DNA of 64,000 nt from contig OY757904.1 in the NCBI GenBank assembly GCA_963585895.1, forward strand, positions 161,530,742-161,594,741, written 5' to 3'. This DNA comes from Sepioteuthis lessoniana. Its lineage: Eukaryota; Mollusca; Cephalopoda; Myopsida; Loliginidae. A program made the translations under genes and the position numbers. The notes below the pieces were generated by a model that saw only the letters and a list, made by a program, of their open reading frames with translations, ran no database searches and was not told the origin of the DNA. Of this stretch, positions 22,471-34,499 are shown in pieces. Each line of letters starts with the position of its first letter. The first letter of the stretch is position 1.

Positions 22471-22654
22471 AAAAAAAATGTTTTAAAAAATGGTAAAACT
22501 GCCATTCTTAAAACTTTAAATTTTGTGTAGAATATTTTGTTCTATGATAGAACATTGATAGAAAACTTTCATTTTAAATAACATGCAAGCAAGTTAGCCA
22601 AACAAATCCACCTTGATTTCACATCTTGATATCCCTTTGTTTTCTGTCTTTTAT

Positions 22655-22950
22655 GAGGTGCATATGATAATTTTCCAGACTTATTTCGTATGGGTCTTTA
22701 AAATTGTTGTAGACTCTTGAAAATTCACTATGTTATTGCTATACATTTTATGAGATGACTGACCAATTTTTATGATTTCAAGTTCAAATCAACAGCTACT
22801 GCAGCAATTGGAATACACCCTACTAAAGCCTGATTATCACAGCTGGTGAATTTCAAAAATGCAATCTGGACGTGAGGACACTTTAGAAGAATGATATGCA
22901 ATAAAATTCTGTTTTGAACTTGGCAAAAAATTGCCACACTCCAATCATTT
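22655..22950 (+). mobile_element. Mariner 5' fragment (same family as 34500 and 58867)
   Basis: The end GAGGTGCATATGATAATTTT then CCAGACTTATTTCGTATGGG, followed by the untranslated leader (ATGAGATGACTGACCAATTT). Start of the transposase frame is about 22859 (ATGCAATCTGGACGTGAGGA); it stops at a TGA near 22890. The rest of the element is missing. Confidence 0.75.
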
Positions 22951-23214
22951 GTAACCTGGAAAAATTGGAAATAATGTATAAAGAATGACAATCTGGGAGT
23001 TGTGATAAAAAGTAACCAAAATAAGATGAAAGAAAAACTAATTAAAAAGTTAATAATAGCTAAATATGCTTCATCAAAGAAATTCTAAGACATAAAACAA
23101 CAGAAATAAGGAAGATTTGTTAGAAATTAATAATAATTCAAAACACTTTCAGGATCTGAAATACAAATTAACCCTAAATTATGTTATAGGGAAGAGAGTA
23201 GCTGTTCTTCCCAT
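22951..23214. other. Unassigned AT-rich spacer
   Basis: Nothing recognised. Confidence 0.4.
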
Positions 23215-23790
23215 TAAGTCCACCAACTGTATCTCCTGCATAGGGGTAAGACCTCCACCAAAAAGGGTGGTGTCCTGGGTATGACATTAAACTGCATCTA
23301 GTGATGAAACTCCAGTTCTGCAGTGCTGTGGATTGTCAAGTACCTTTTTATTGCTATTACTTCCAGGTCTACTCTGACCTGGAGTGGTAGCACCTGTTGA
23401 GGTCCCATCAATAGGTCAAATAGATCTGTTTTTTTAATTATTTGCATGGAAATGAATACTTGATACCATGTAACTGTGCAAGTTGTTTGTATTTAATATA
23501 GTTCCTTGAAGCTGTGATTGTTTATTAAGGATCATATTAGTTGATAAACAAATGATTATTATTAGATAATAGTTGCTTGAAACCATATAATTGTGTGCAA
23601 ATTATTTGCATTAGATAAGAATACTTGATATTATAACTGTGTGCAAACATGATTTTTGACAAATGTTTAAAAAATGCAATGGAACATTGAAAGTGAAGTT
23701 ATGGTTATAATCAAACCTTTTACAAATGAATCAAATTTCAGTATTAATTAACCCATGAGGAGTTGACATGCCATTAAACAAATAAACTCA
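23215..23790 (+). mobile_element. RetroA copy, near full length
   Basis: Head CCACCAACTGTATCTCC, GGGGTAAGACCTCC and CCAGGTCTACTCTGACC. Several 50-60 bp subrepeats (ACTTGATACCATGTAACTG, GAAACCATATAATTGTG) follow. Terminal block AACCCATGAGGAGTTGACAT then GCCATTAAAC. Confidence 0.72.
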
Positions 23791-24879
23791 AACCTGAGCC
23801 CATCTTCCAATTCTAAACATCTAAAACTAGTTAGATGTTTAGATTTGAGTCAAAAAGAGGAATGTTGACAGGAAAATTTCTTAGAGTCCCCCCCACCTCA
23901 TGTATTAATAAATCCTTACCGAGAAGTGGATAGATACCCCTTCAATAATAATCTTAAAATAATAACCTTAAGATGATATTATTTAGTATTTATTTATACT
24001 CTTTTTTTTTAATGATCACAGAATATTTCATTTTATAAATCTTGCTATGATATAGAAACTTAGATTTTGAGTAAAGAAATATTTTCTGTTAGAATATTTT
24101 AATATTTGACACAAAAAACATGAATATCCAGCTTCACTTAGATATTTTCAGTAGAAACATTAAAAATTTTAGAAGTTTCAGACTTTCATATCTTAATAGG
24201 TTTTGCTAACCCAGGCTTTGTTATAACTTGTAGGATAGGTTGTATACATTTGGAGGAAGCACATTATAAATGAGAAAACTTGACATATTTCCTGTTGAAA
24301 ACTACACTCCCAGAAGATTAAAAAAGTGAACAAAACTCTTTTCTGTTAAAATCAGACATAACAATACACACTGCCTTATCAAATTATAGAAAAATGAATA
24401 TTTTTCTCAAAATTTTGAAAACCCTATCTCATTTTTTGAAACAGTAATCGATTTTGATTTATGAGGTAGAAATTTGCCACTCTTTAAAAAAGAAACTTCT
24501 ATTTACATTAACACCCCCTCCCCAGCCATCAATCTAACAAGTTTCATTTTCAGAACTTCTTCCTATGCATATGAAAACCACCAAAGATTGTGCGTCCAAT
24601 TCTACATTTGGCTGACTGTAAGAAATACTTTCCCAACATCTGACTGTTTTTAATATTCAAATATCCATTAATCTATGGAGCATTGAAATCTCTTGGCACT
24701 AATCAATCTATCAGAGCAGAAAATCCTCAAAATATTTGGTTATATTTCTTTCAAGACTACTTCCCTTCAGTATGACCCTGAATGGCAACTGAGAGCTGCC
24801 TGCTTTTGTGAATGTGTGATTTAGCAAAACAATATCAATTTCCATTGAAACATTTCAATTGAAGACTCTTCCTACCAGA
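23791..24879. other. Unassigned AT-rich stretch
   Basis: No gene or recognised element, apart from short A/T runs. Confidence 0.4.
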
Positions 24880-25610
24880 CAAAATAATTTTGTTTTTTTA
24901 TTTCTTCTGTCTTTCAATTTCCCCATTTTTCATCTCTTTTACTTTTCATTCTTTCTGTTTCTCTTTATTTCTTCTTTCAGTTTTTCATTCATTCAGTTAT
25001 TTTTTTTATTATTGGTTTCCTTCTACTTTTCATTCATTCTGCTTCTAATTCCATCTGCTTTTCTTTATTTCTCTTTCCTTTTTCTTCTGCTACTCTTTCA
25101 TCGTTTTCTTCTGTTTTTCATTCATCCTGCTCTCATTTTTTCTGTTTCTCATTCCTTCTATTTCTTATTCATTTTGCTTTTTCTATTTTTCTATTTCTTA
25201 TTAAATTTTTTATTCCTTCTGTCTCTCTTTTCTTATTTCTCATTCAATCTGTTTCTCATCTTTTTGTTTTTCCTGACTACTTTTCTTTCATTAAGTTTTT
25301 CTTTCCTTCTTTTTCTCATTTTTCCCTCCTCATTTCCTATTATTTACATTTATTTTTCCTACATTTTTTCTTTCCCATTCCTTCTACTTCTCTTTCTTTT
25401 CTTTTTTTTCTCATTTTTCCTTCCTCGTTTCCTATTATTTACATTTCTTTTTCCTACATTTTTTCTTTCCCATTCCTTCTACTTCTCTTTCTTTTCTTTT
25501 TTTTTCGCATTTTTCCTTCCTCATTTCCTATTATTTACATTTCTTTTTCCAACATTTTTCTTTCTCATTCTTTCTACTTCTCTTTTCTTCTTTTTCTTGT
25601 TCATTCCTCT
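24880..25610. repeat. 730-bp pyrimidine-rich tract with a ~96-bp tandem repeat
   Basis: The + strand is mostly T and C (TTTTCATTC-, TTCTTTC-type motifs). From about 25312 to 25590 a 96-bp unit recurs about three times, marked by TCCTATTATTTACATTT at about 25335, 25430 and 25526. The 261-codon frame across it is a Phe/Leu/Ser-rich artefact. Confidence 0.88.
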
Positions 25611-26039
25611 TAATATTCATCCCCACATTAAATATCTTTGCTGACATCTTTTTTAGGAGATTGCAAATAATAATTCCCTCTTGTGTTAATATGAACTTAT
25701 TTATATATATATTCAACGGAAACAAATTATATTTGAAGTTGTATTTTTGTGGCATATATGAGTGTCAATTTTTTTAACATAAATAAAAATCAATTTTTGA
25801 TGATGGCTACTGTTTGTTGGTTCTTGGTTTGTACAGGTTTAATCACTCTGCTCAGTGCTTATCCCCAAGTTTTTATCCTTTGATTAATAGTTCAACCCCA
25901 GACCAAATTTGCTGAGTTGATTAAGGTTGAAGTTGATAAAACATGAAAAAATTAGATACCATCTTTTTTTCCAAATCAGCTTCAAAGAAAAGAGTGTTGC
26001 TATAAATTAATAACAAATTGAAAATAACAACAACTACTC
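25611..26039. other. Unassigned AT-rich stretch
   Basis: No gene or recognised element. Confidence 0.4.
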
Positions 26040-26520
26040 ACCCAATGTCCTTGATATGACACTAAACTGTCCCTCACTTTGTTTTCCAGGGAAGGAGCAT
26101 CTGACATTTCAGAAGGATAGGTTTTATCAAGTTGATTGCCTTCCCCCCAAGCACTACCATCATATCAAGGCTAGGTTTATCACTTGACAGCAGAGGTACC
26201 CCTGGAAAGGATTATTGAAGGGGATCAAGCATTTTTTCTTACAGCTATACATGTCTCGATTCATGCATGCCCCCACCCTCACTATAAAATGACTTCCTGT
26301 CAAATCTGGCTTGGCGGCCTTGCATCCAGGAGTGAGACTCAACTTCTAAAGATCTAGGTGATGTAGTGTCTCCCTTCATTGCCATTACTCATAGGTCCAC
26401 TTTAACCCTGAATGGTAGAACCAATTAAGATCAAATTAATCAGTTTTAAATTGTTAATATTGGAATATAAGATATAACTACAAGCAAAAATGATTTATTA
26501 AATAGAAATACAGGGTCAAA
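26040..26520 (+). mobile_element. RetroA copy with an unrelated ~240-bp insert
   Basis: CACCCAATGTCCTTGATATG (26040-26075) and TCATTGCCATTACTCATAGG then TCCACTTTAACCC (26376-26408) are consecutive RetroA blocks. The sequence between about 26087 and 26330 is not RetroA and is unidentified. Confidence 0.5.
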
Positions 26521-27119
26521 ATAGATGCTACCCATTATTATGATAATTCATATTGCATCTAGTCATCTTTCATCATATCATCTTTCATTGTCTTTCAATC
26601 ATCTCTCTTTCAAAAGGTCAAACCAGATGACAAGGGCAGAAATTGATTGACTTTATCCTATAGTGCACATGAAAGACTGAGTTCTTGGGAATGTCTTCAG
26701 AGGGACTTTTTTGGACTCCTAGCAGAATCCCTCACTGCATCCATATTGTCAGGGCATCTTGCAGTCATCTTCCTACCAAATCTGGGATTTTCTGCCTTCT
26801 TGTTGAGGTTGTTTACTGACCCAGTGGCTTGAAATGTGTGTACCCAATAATAGATTTGGCTTTTCTGGGGATAATTGTTAAGTTAAACTTCCTGTGAAAT
26901 TTTGGTTGCACAGTTTTCGATGATTTTGTCTCCAGATAAGTAGTGATGCAAAATATCTTTTCCTTTCTAGTCCAAGACATTTGGATCAAGGATTAACAGT
27001 TTTTATAGTATACTGTTTTTAAATCTGAAACAAAAAAGAATGCAACATTATTATTAGTAGTCACATTGCTCCCATATATATATATATATATATAGTGATT
27101 GAGCAGAAATAATAAGGCA
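26521..27119. other. Unassigned stretch with a short (TA)n at 27076-27095
   Basis: No gene is recognised. The 61-codon frame at 26647 has no domain or splice support. Confidence 0.4.
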
Positions 27120-27540
27120 GTCACATGGGTCCCATGTATATTGAGACACTCTGTAATTGTTTGAATTATTAGACTTAGATATAAATACTTGATATCATAT
27201 AAGTAAAGTAAAGTTGGCAACCGTAGTCGAGAGTGATCAGAAGTCTCCCTTTTCAATAGCTACTACACCGAGGTGTAGGGGAGGGTGCTGCTCCTTTCCC
27301 TGGATTGCTTCACTTTACCCTTGATACATACCTTATATCATTGAATGTTAAGCTAGGAAGTATCAAGTACCATTTTTAAAGTCTTTGGTATGACGCTATA
27401 TGGGATTGAACCCAGGTCTCTATTGGTGTACATGATGAATAAAAATGTTTTATTTTTTAAAAAATGCAATGGAACATTGAAAATTTTATTACAATCAAAT
27501 GTTTTCGAATGAATCAAATTTCAGCATTAAAGGACTAATT
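27120..27540 (+). mobile_element. RetroA 3' half, split by a SINE-B copy
   Basis: Subrepeats (AATACTTGATATCATATAA) run to about 27196. After the SINE the copy resumes with AAAAAATGCAATGGAACATT and GAATCAAATTTCAGCATTAA, as in the copy ending at 23770. Confidence 0.55.
27197..27440 (-). mobile_element. tRNA-derived SINE (family B), minus strand
   Basis: AAAGTTGGCAACCGTAGTCG, CTACTACACCGAGGTGTAGG, GGATTGCTTCACTTTACCC and GGGATTGAACCCAGG (B box) are the reverse complement of the SINE at 50788. The tRNA-like head is partly decayed. Confidence 0.7.
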
Positions 27541-27559
27541 TTATTTTCATTCTTTTTCT

Positions 27560-27960
27560 CTTTGTCTTTATTTCTGTTTTTATTGCTGTTAGTGGCTGCT
27601 GTAATCAATAGAATCCTCTTCTTTTCTTGACACATAGAATCAGTCTTCTCTTGTGTATAAAACTTTGTGCATCATCATCAGTTTCCTTCTTCTATGATCC
27701 ATTTTCTGAGTTCCTTCTTTGTCCAGTTTAAGAAGGATACAGAATATCTTAGAAAGAGGACAGTTCAGGTATTGATCCTTTTGATTAGATTTCCGCGACA
27801 AAGTTTGGTTTCAAGAAGTTTTCTTGTTTTTCTGTAGTGTTCCTTTCTTACTTTTTCTTTTATCTTCATTTGTTTGATTGTATCCACTTCTAATATTCCC
27901 AGGTATTTGTAGTTTTCTTTTTCTCTGAGTGTTCTGATGCTTTTCTAATTGCGTAGTTCT
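27560..27960 (-). pseudogene. LINE-B fragment: end of RT domain
   Basis: The minus strand reads a decayed 'YLGILEVDTIKQ', a 'RKTRKLLETKLCRGNLIKRI' block and 'LRYSVSFLNWTKKELRKW'. These lie 5' of the blocks in copies 2-4, so this is a separate or rearranged piece of the same LINE. Confidence 0.6.
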
Positions 27961-28019
27961 ATTCCTTTAGTTGCTTTTCACTTTTTTTTATCATTAGTAT
28001 TATGCATTTTTAATTACTA

Positions 28020-28830
28020 AATCACATTTTAATAATGCTTTCATTTGGATGATCTCAATTCTTCCTCTGATTTCTAATTCCTTCCGTCTTTTTTCTAAGC
28101 TTTTAGGAATCATTCTAAACACACCTCTCTACTTTGTCTCTTTGTCTATCTTTTCTCTTTCCTTTTCACTCTGTGGTCTATTGAAATTAAGTTCTTTTTT
28201 CTTGTTAATTAACCTTAGGTTTGGTTTTTGCTGGCCAGAATTAGGTGATTCATTTGTATCTTAAAATCCCAGAGAATTCTATAGATCTCATTCTCTTGGA
28301 CAGAGTCTGGTCGATACATATACCGTTTGACTGTATGGTCAAATTTTAATCTCTTGCACAATTCTCAGTGGATCTCTTTTCCCACCCAGTTGTACCTAGT
28401 ATTGCACTCCTTTTCTGCTAGTTTGCTTATTATGTGATTAACTGTTTTATCTCTATCTCTATATAACCTACACTTACTATTTTGCTGTATATAAACAATT
28501 TTCTATTGAATGTAAATAATTTTTATGGCACTATTCTGTCCTGCTATTAAGAAAAATTTAGTTTATCTCTTGTGGTTTCTCTTTTTTAGCCATGTCTTCT
28601 CATGTGCAATCTCCTAAGTTTGAAATATTCTATTCAGTTATTTTTCTTCCCATTTCTGTTTTCTAATTTTTAATATTTTTCTATTTGCCCTAATGTTACC
28701 ATTGCGCAGTTACTGGTTGTCTTTCTTTGATCTTTATCATGTAATTCTCTAATTCAAGGATTATTGTATCAACACAAACCTCAAAGCTGGTGAGTCCTTT
28801 TACTCCTTTTTTTGGCATACATTATTATTA
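28020..28830 (-). pseudogene. LINE-B copy 4, 3' part of ORF
   Basis: Ordered blocks shared with copies 2 and 3: TTTTGCTGGCCAGAATTAGG, CTCATTCTCTTGGACAGAG, CATATACCGTTTGACTGTAT, CACTTACTATTTTGCTGTAT. Frame broken by many stops. Confidence 0.65.
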
Positions 28831-29224
28831 TCATTATTTTCTTTAATCTTAATGGTTTTACTTGTTTTTATTGTTACTAGTAAAGGATTATCTTAAATCT
28901 GATTGTAAGTCTTGAGTCCATATCCTCTTTTGCCACACGGAAGTTGGGTTAAAACTAATCATTGTCTTGTTTATGCGCTATTCACTCACACTCACACTCA
29001 CAAATAACTGCAAATTTTTTTTAAAAACTAAGAGAAAATGCAAATCAAAATAAATAAACTCTGATTAGACTTTTAAATATTCTATTTTTGTTCTCATTAC
29101 TATTTTCCTTTTTTCATTAAAGTAAAATATTTTTCTTTTTAAGCAATTTGATCTACTTTTATTGATTTGAAATTAAAATTTGGTGTTATCAATGGCTAAT
29201 AAGAAAAAACAACTGTATGGATCC
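28831..29224. other. Unassigned AT-rich spacer
   Basis: A short CACTCA run near 28985; nothing else recognised. Confidence 0.4.
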
Positions 29225-29234
29225 CTCAAGCAAC

Positions 29235-29531
29235 CATGTTTACCAACCCCTCCACTTGGGCAGGATATGACACAAGGTCAATTTTTAAGTGGAGTTTAAC
29301 AGGTTTGAATTCAGGGTTTTTCCTTCTCCTAGACTAATTGCCTCACCAAGGCTGAAGAACCTTGTCTGCCCTACTATTTACCCATAGCTGAAGGGAGAAT
29401 AATTGGATTTATACCGTTCCCAAGGATATTAGTGCTATGTGAAATGCAGTCAGTCTCGTCCAGGATTTGAACTTGTGTCGCCGTGTCCATTTCCTATGAT
29501 GATAACCATTACACCACGGGCACCTCCATCT
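29235..29531 (-). mobile_element. tRNA-derived SINE (family C), 10-bp target duplication
   Basis: Minus-strand copy from ACCAACCCCTCCACTTGGGC to CCATTACACCACGGGCACC. CTCAAGCAAC flanks it at 29225-29234 and 29532-29541. One of the best-preserved copies. Confidence 0.87.
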
Positions 29532-29544
29532 CTCAAGCAACAAA

Positions 29545-30155
29545 CTCAGCAAATTGCACATGGCATAGACATGGTTATGAGGGTAAAACCTCAAAAAAGA
29601 AAATGAATATGTTTTAATTGCAGTACAAAATTGTGCCATAAAAACCAAATATATCATAGCAAAAATTGATGATATGCAGATAAATAGCAAATGTAGGTTA
29701 TGTGGTGACAGAAATGAAATGGTTGATATATGCAACAAACACAAAAGGAATACAAGAGTAGGTATGATTGGGTTGGAATGGTGATTCACTAGGAATTTGC
29801 AGGAGATTAAAATTTGACTATACTGTCAAATGGTATATGCACAGATCAGAATCTATTCTCGAAAATGAGACATAAAATTCTCTTGGACTAGTTTTAATTA
29901 GCAAGAAAAAAATTGTTATCCAGTGGATTTTACCATTTCAGTAGACCACAGAGTGAAAATAGATGGAAACAAAATAATTTATAAATACTTTGATCATACC
30001 CGGAATCTAAAAAAGGGTGATGTTGATATCAATTGTAGTTGTTGCCCTTGTGTGACACCAGAACTCAAAGGTGGAGGCTAATCAAATGAAAGTAAGCATA
30101 CTAAGTGAAAAAGTTAAGAGTTATGCTCTTAAGAGAATTTTAATTGCTTAATTAT
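29545..30155 (+). pseudogene. LINE-B copy 5 (plus strand)
   Basis: AATAGCAAATGTAGGTTATG, GATTCACTAGGAATTTGCAG, CAAATGGTATATGCACAGAT and CATACCCGGAATCTAAAAAA are the plus-strand forms of blocks seen on the minus strand in copies 2-4. The frame is broken. Confidence 0.62.
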
Positions 30156-30157
30156 CA

Positions 30158-30915
30158 TTTCATCATCATCATCATCATCATGTCATGCCATCAACACAGA
30201 TATCCCTGACCCTCTCCTGCCACCCTTCTCCATCACTTCCGGTAGGTCTTCAAGGTTACATCCTGTATCAACACAGAGCTGTTGTATGTAGGTACTAGCT
30301 GGTTGTCCAGCCTTTGCTCATCCATGTGAAGGGGTCCACAGGAGTACGTTACTTATGAGTTTGTACCTACTTCTCCAGCAGTTTCCCGCATGTTTGGTTC
30401 GTCTAACTTGGATAATTTTTCTGATGCATGGTAAGTGGCCATACAGCTGATGCTTTGTGGGGTGCTGCCTTCAGAACTTGTTCAGTATTGCTCACAGCAT
30501 TCTTGTGTAGTTGCTGTCAAGTTTTTTCTCCATGCATTTAGTTAGCATCCATATTGTGCAGTCATAAAGCAGTACTTACTTGACCGCTGCTTGGAAAAAA
30601 CTGCATTTCATTTTATTCGAGAGGTTTGGCTTCCATATGACCAATAGCCTATCTATAGCTGTCCATGTCTTTGCTAGACGCATGTTGATGTCTGTCTCGG
30701 TTGATGAGACACTGCTTCCTAGGTAGGGGAACTTGTTTACTAGTTTCAGATAGCTACCATTTAGTATGGAGATGTCTCCTGTTTGATTAAAGCACATATA
30801 TTCTGTCTTGTGAGCATTGACATGGAGGCCTATGCCTGCAGCTGCTTGTTCTAGACTATGTAGTGGGGTTTCAGCTTAGGCAAGTACATTTGTCAGAAGC
30901 ACTATATCATTTAAT
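30158..30915 (-). pseudogene. RTE-like LINE remnant, minus strand, with (ATC)n end
   Basis: The minus frame 30797-30576 reads MCFNQTGDISILNGSYLKLV, then KFPYLGSSVSSTETDINM and DRLLVIWKPNLSNKMK, the best preserved stretch of this LINE in the window. The 3' end is a (CAT)n run at 30160-30181 on the + strand. Confidence 0.82.
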
Positions 30916-32351
30916 ATCATTTAAACAAAGAAAATACCCAGAGACTGAGATTAAGAAAAATGACAAAACAGGCTGTCTGGTGTATTTCTCAGATTCTCAG
31001 AAGAATAGTTATTTTTGCATTAGGGAAAGTCTGGTTGGCTGACCTGATAAGAAAATTTTGGTTGTTTGATGTAGAATTATTAAGAAAAAAGTCTCTGTAA
31101 ATCAGCTTGTGAAATCATTTTTGTCGTTGTTGTCAATGTTGTTTCTTCTTTGTCAACATGAAATCAGTTTCGTTGACGTTGTTGCTGTTGCTGTTTCTCC
31201 TTTGTCTTCTACTTTGTTTTTGTCGAATCTTCGCAGCTGCCTCTTTCACTTCCTTTAAATCCAGTTTTTCCTTTTTTGGAATGTTCTGCTGAGGCAGAAA
31301 TTTGTCATCTTATTTAGAGCCAAAAACTTGCTTATGCAAAATATGGAATTCCAGCTCTGCTCAGTCACCACTATGACCAGGTGTTCACACTGCCCATCCT
31401 CTTCTGCATAGATAACATACAAAACATGGCCTCTTTGACCAACAAACACAGTCATTCTTACTTACAGCAGCTGGTGTTCACTCTGCCGTTTACTTCTACT
31501 ACATTTGATAAATTTGAAAACTTTCCTTTGCCTAAACATTTTGAAAATCAGTTTCAAAAAGACAGTTATGCCCTCTCAGACATGAGAGCAAGGTAGAATA
31601 TAGAGAGTGTAGGAACAACAAGAGAGCCATAAAACCCAGCTGATACGAGAAAAGGGTAAGAGATACAAATTGAAGTAGGTTAGAATTGAGAGGATGGATC
31701 CAGCCACCAAAAACGGGTTTGACAATCCCTCACATTTTAAAAAGCTCTTTTAAAGAAAAATTGGGAAATTGATGTTAAGTGTGATTAAATACCACACCCA
31801 GCCAACCCCCTTACCTGTTGGACCCCAGACTCAATATAAGCCAGAGTTTTTGAAAGAGAGTCAGGAGAGAATCTGGAGTCAAAGTCAGATTAAGAAGTTC
31901 TAAAAAGAGTTAGAAGAATAAGAAGGGAAAAATTCAGAGAGAGTCAGTCTACCAACACTCTTGAACCAAGATCCTTTGCCATACCCCAAATACTAGAGAC
32001 TTGGCATACTATTAGATTATTTGCAGCTTTGTTACAAAGTAAATCAAAATCAGAGAGAAGAGTCAAAGTCAAAAGAAAGTTCCCTACCATTACTGTCAGA
32101 GTCCATATTGATTAAAGAAACCTCCTGAACTGAAACATTGAGCCATATGCTAAGTAGTAAAGACATGGTTTTCTTCTAGACCATTTATAAGTGTGTTGCA
32201 TATTTTAGTGTTGCTTGACTAGAACCATAATAGAAAGGGTTAAAACTGCTGTTTACAACAAATGTTATAAACAGAAAGAATTGTTACATTTGTAACTTCT
32301 GTTGACTTTATTGTATGTTTTTTATATTTGAGGATTGTTTTGATGTAACTG
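30916..32351. other. Unassigned stretch
   Basis: Short overlapping frames at 31255-31596 on both strands have no recognised domain. A purine-rich segment lies at 31850-31960. No element boundary found. Confidence 0.4.
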
Positions 32352-32690
32352 TTGGCTGTTAACTTGTTCATCACTCCAATGTTTAACTCCTTCATTTACA
32401 CTTGGAATGGTCCTCAAAAGCCAGGAAAAGAGATTGAAATAAACGGAAATGAAAGGAAGATTTATAACCATCCACAGCCCAGCACAGATTATCTTGAATA
32501 CTTAGAAGACTTCAACAAAAAGCCATCAACAAAAACTGGTGGGAAAAGCTTGTGTAGAGAGCAAATAATAATTTTAAAAGATCTACCCATGTCATGTATG
32601 TGGTCACTTTTTTCAGAAACTCCTCATGGGGTAGTTGGATCATTCAGATGGAAATGCTTTTTTGAGATTTTTGATAATTACTTTCAATGA
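32352..32690 (+). other. 112-codon open frame of unknown origin (possible exon or pseudogene)
   Basis: It is the longest non-repetitive, non-transposon frame upstream of the ODAD1-like exons. The composition is protein-like: SFIYTWNGPQKPGKEIEING, then DYLEYLEDFNKKPSTKTGGK and EQIIILKDLPM. The last block faintly resembles the Walker-B-like 'ILVEDLPN' segment of Rad17-type clamp loaders, and a GTATGT that could be a donor follows (near 32596). This is weak; it may equally be chance or a decayed transposon gene. Confidence 0.18.
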
Positions 32691-33907
32691 ATCTAATTAT
32701 TAAACCAGTGTATGGAAAATAGCAATGAAAAATAATTTGGTTTTAAACATTGTTATGATAATCTATTTAAGTTTGTATGCTTTAAACAGACATTGTTAGC
32801 AGAATAAAGGATTCTTTATACTGAAGATGGAGGTTTCTGTAAATTATAAATAGAAAAACTATATCAACATGTAACTGTCCTAATAAACATGAACCTTATA
32901 TCACCAGAACTTATAACTTAAATGACATATAAGGATTATTCAAACGTTAACTTAGGGTGTAATAGTCAATTATTTTTAAGCAGAGTGGAAGAGGAGATAT
33001 GAATTAAGCTTAATTTTGCTCAAGAAGAAGATACGAGCTGTAATAAAGAAATACTGAGACTAAAACTTTAATTTTTTTTAGAATTTTAAGATTTAAAATG
33101 CAAACATGAACAGCCAAGCAAATTTATGATAAAGTGACAAGAGTCTAGACTTTTAGACTGCTCTCTCAATATCTAGACTTCATCAAAGCAACTCAGTGCT
33201 CATTTAGAAAAAATCATGAAACTAGTTTTTATATTTTCAAACTAAATGGTTTTATGAAATACAGAATTTTTCAAGTGCAACACATTCCATACCCTTCAGA
33301 TCCACCCTAGTTCTTTGTGACTTCTTTCCAAAACTAAAAATTAATCCCAAGGATATGGAGAACATTAAAAGAACAAAAGTGTGCAGTTTCTCTTCATAAC
33401 AAAGAAGGAATTTCAGTGGTACTTCTACCAATGAAAACTCACAGGAACAAATTTGTTGAATGCTAAGTGGATTATCTTGAAGAAAAATAATGTTTCATTC
33501 ACTGTTCCTTTCTGTCTTGGTGAATACAACTTCAGTCTAAAGAAAATTTTGTTTTGTGATGGACCTGTTGTTTATCTCTTATCAACTGTTCATATTTTAC
33601 TTTCAAAGAGACCTTTCCAAACTAATTTGTAAGTAGCAAGTGACAATTGTTTTAGTGAGATCATTGCTTTTATCATAAAAATCTGGCCTCAAGTGGACAC
33701 CCTGTGAAATTAAAAAGCCTTAATTTTATTCATCACTAAATATTAATTTAAGATATAAATGAAGTGTGAACTGAATTCTGCTTCCAAGTCATTTTGGATC
33801 ATTAACCATTGCAATTGTTCAAACCCATTTAAATCCTAAAATTTCTTTAGATATTCTGAAAGATTTCTATGAATATTTGCTTTCTTTTCTATGTATTTAT
33901 CCAATAT
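32691..33907. other. Unassigned AT-rich stretch
   Basis: No gene or recognised element. Confidence 0.4.
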
Positions 33908-34190
33908 TTCCACTATGGGAAGGATATGACACAAAGTCATTTTCTAAGGCAGAGTACTACTGGTTTGGTTTTAGAGGTTTCTTTCTCCTAAACTGGTTTC
34001 CTTTCTTAGGCTAAAGAACACAGTCTGCCCTACTATTTACATATAATTGTGGGGTGGGAGGGAAAACAAATGGATTCATACTTTTCCAAAGGAGATTAAT
34101 ACAAAGAGATTTATAAACAGTATTCTTTAGGATTTGATCTTGTATCTCTGATTCCATTTCCTACAATCATTGCACTAATGGTTTTTCTTT
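33908..34190 (-). mobile_element. tRNA-derived SINE (family C), diverged
   Basis: GGAAGGATATGACACAAAGT, CTGCCCTACTATTTACATAT and TAGGATTTGATCTTGTATC are decayed reverse-complement blocks. It lies about 60 bp before the acceptor of the first coding exon. Confidence 0.6.
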
Positions 34191-34250
34191 TGTTTTTTTT
34201 TTGTTTTTTTATTTATGTAGGTTTGTGTTTTTTGTGTAATTATAGGCAGT

Positions 34251-34411
34251 ATGCCTCGAGGATTCTCAGCCCGAACAGACATCACCGACCCTGACATTGA
34301 CAGTCAAGTAGAAAATGAACTTTTTCAGAATTTGAAGAAAGAATATCGCAAGACAGAACTTAACCGGAATGGATTAACGGAAGTAACAAAAAAACGTTTA
34401 CAGAAACTCAG
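34251..34411 (+). CDS. ODAD1: Coding exon 1 of an ODAD1/CCDC63-like outer dynein arm docking protein (5' part of gene)
   Basis: This is the first coding exon of a spliced gene that continues at 50200, 58400 and 60178. It begins at ATG 34251, five bases after a splice acceptor (TTATAG, ends 34245) with a T-rich tract before it, so an upstream 5'UTR exon is likely. It ends at a donor (CAG|GTAAAA, GT at 34412) after 161 coding bases, which leaves two bases of an Arg codon that exon 2 completes. The 53 full codons begin MPRGFSARTD and run into a charged helix (ELFQNLKKEYRK...), typical of the N-terminus of ODAD1 (CCDC114)/CCDC63. Family members are coiled-coil subunits of the complex that docks outer dynein arms on axonemal doublet microtubules. 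I cannot separate the ODAD1 and CCDC63 paralogues by eye. The following intron is about 15.8 kb and filled with transposable elements. Confidence 0.8.
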
Positions 34412-34499
34412 GTAAAATTTTTTTCCTGTACTTTTATCCAGCATTTTTTTAAATGTTGAAATTGTTTTTTCTCTGTGCAGTTTTTTTAATTTGAAAATA

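Noticed and set aside
24859..25644. 261-codon open frame
   Set aside because: Composed almost wholly of Phe, Leu, Ser and Ile from a T/C-rich tract with a 96-bp repeat; no domain or start context.
29409..29789. 126-codon minus-strand frame
   Set aside because: It runs through the family C SINE and LINE-B copy 5; composition and position show it is a shadow of these repeats.
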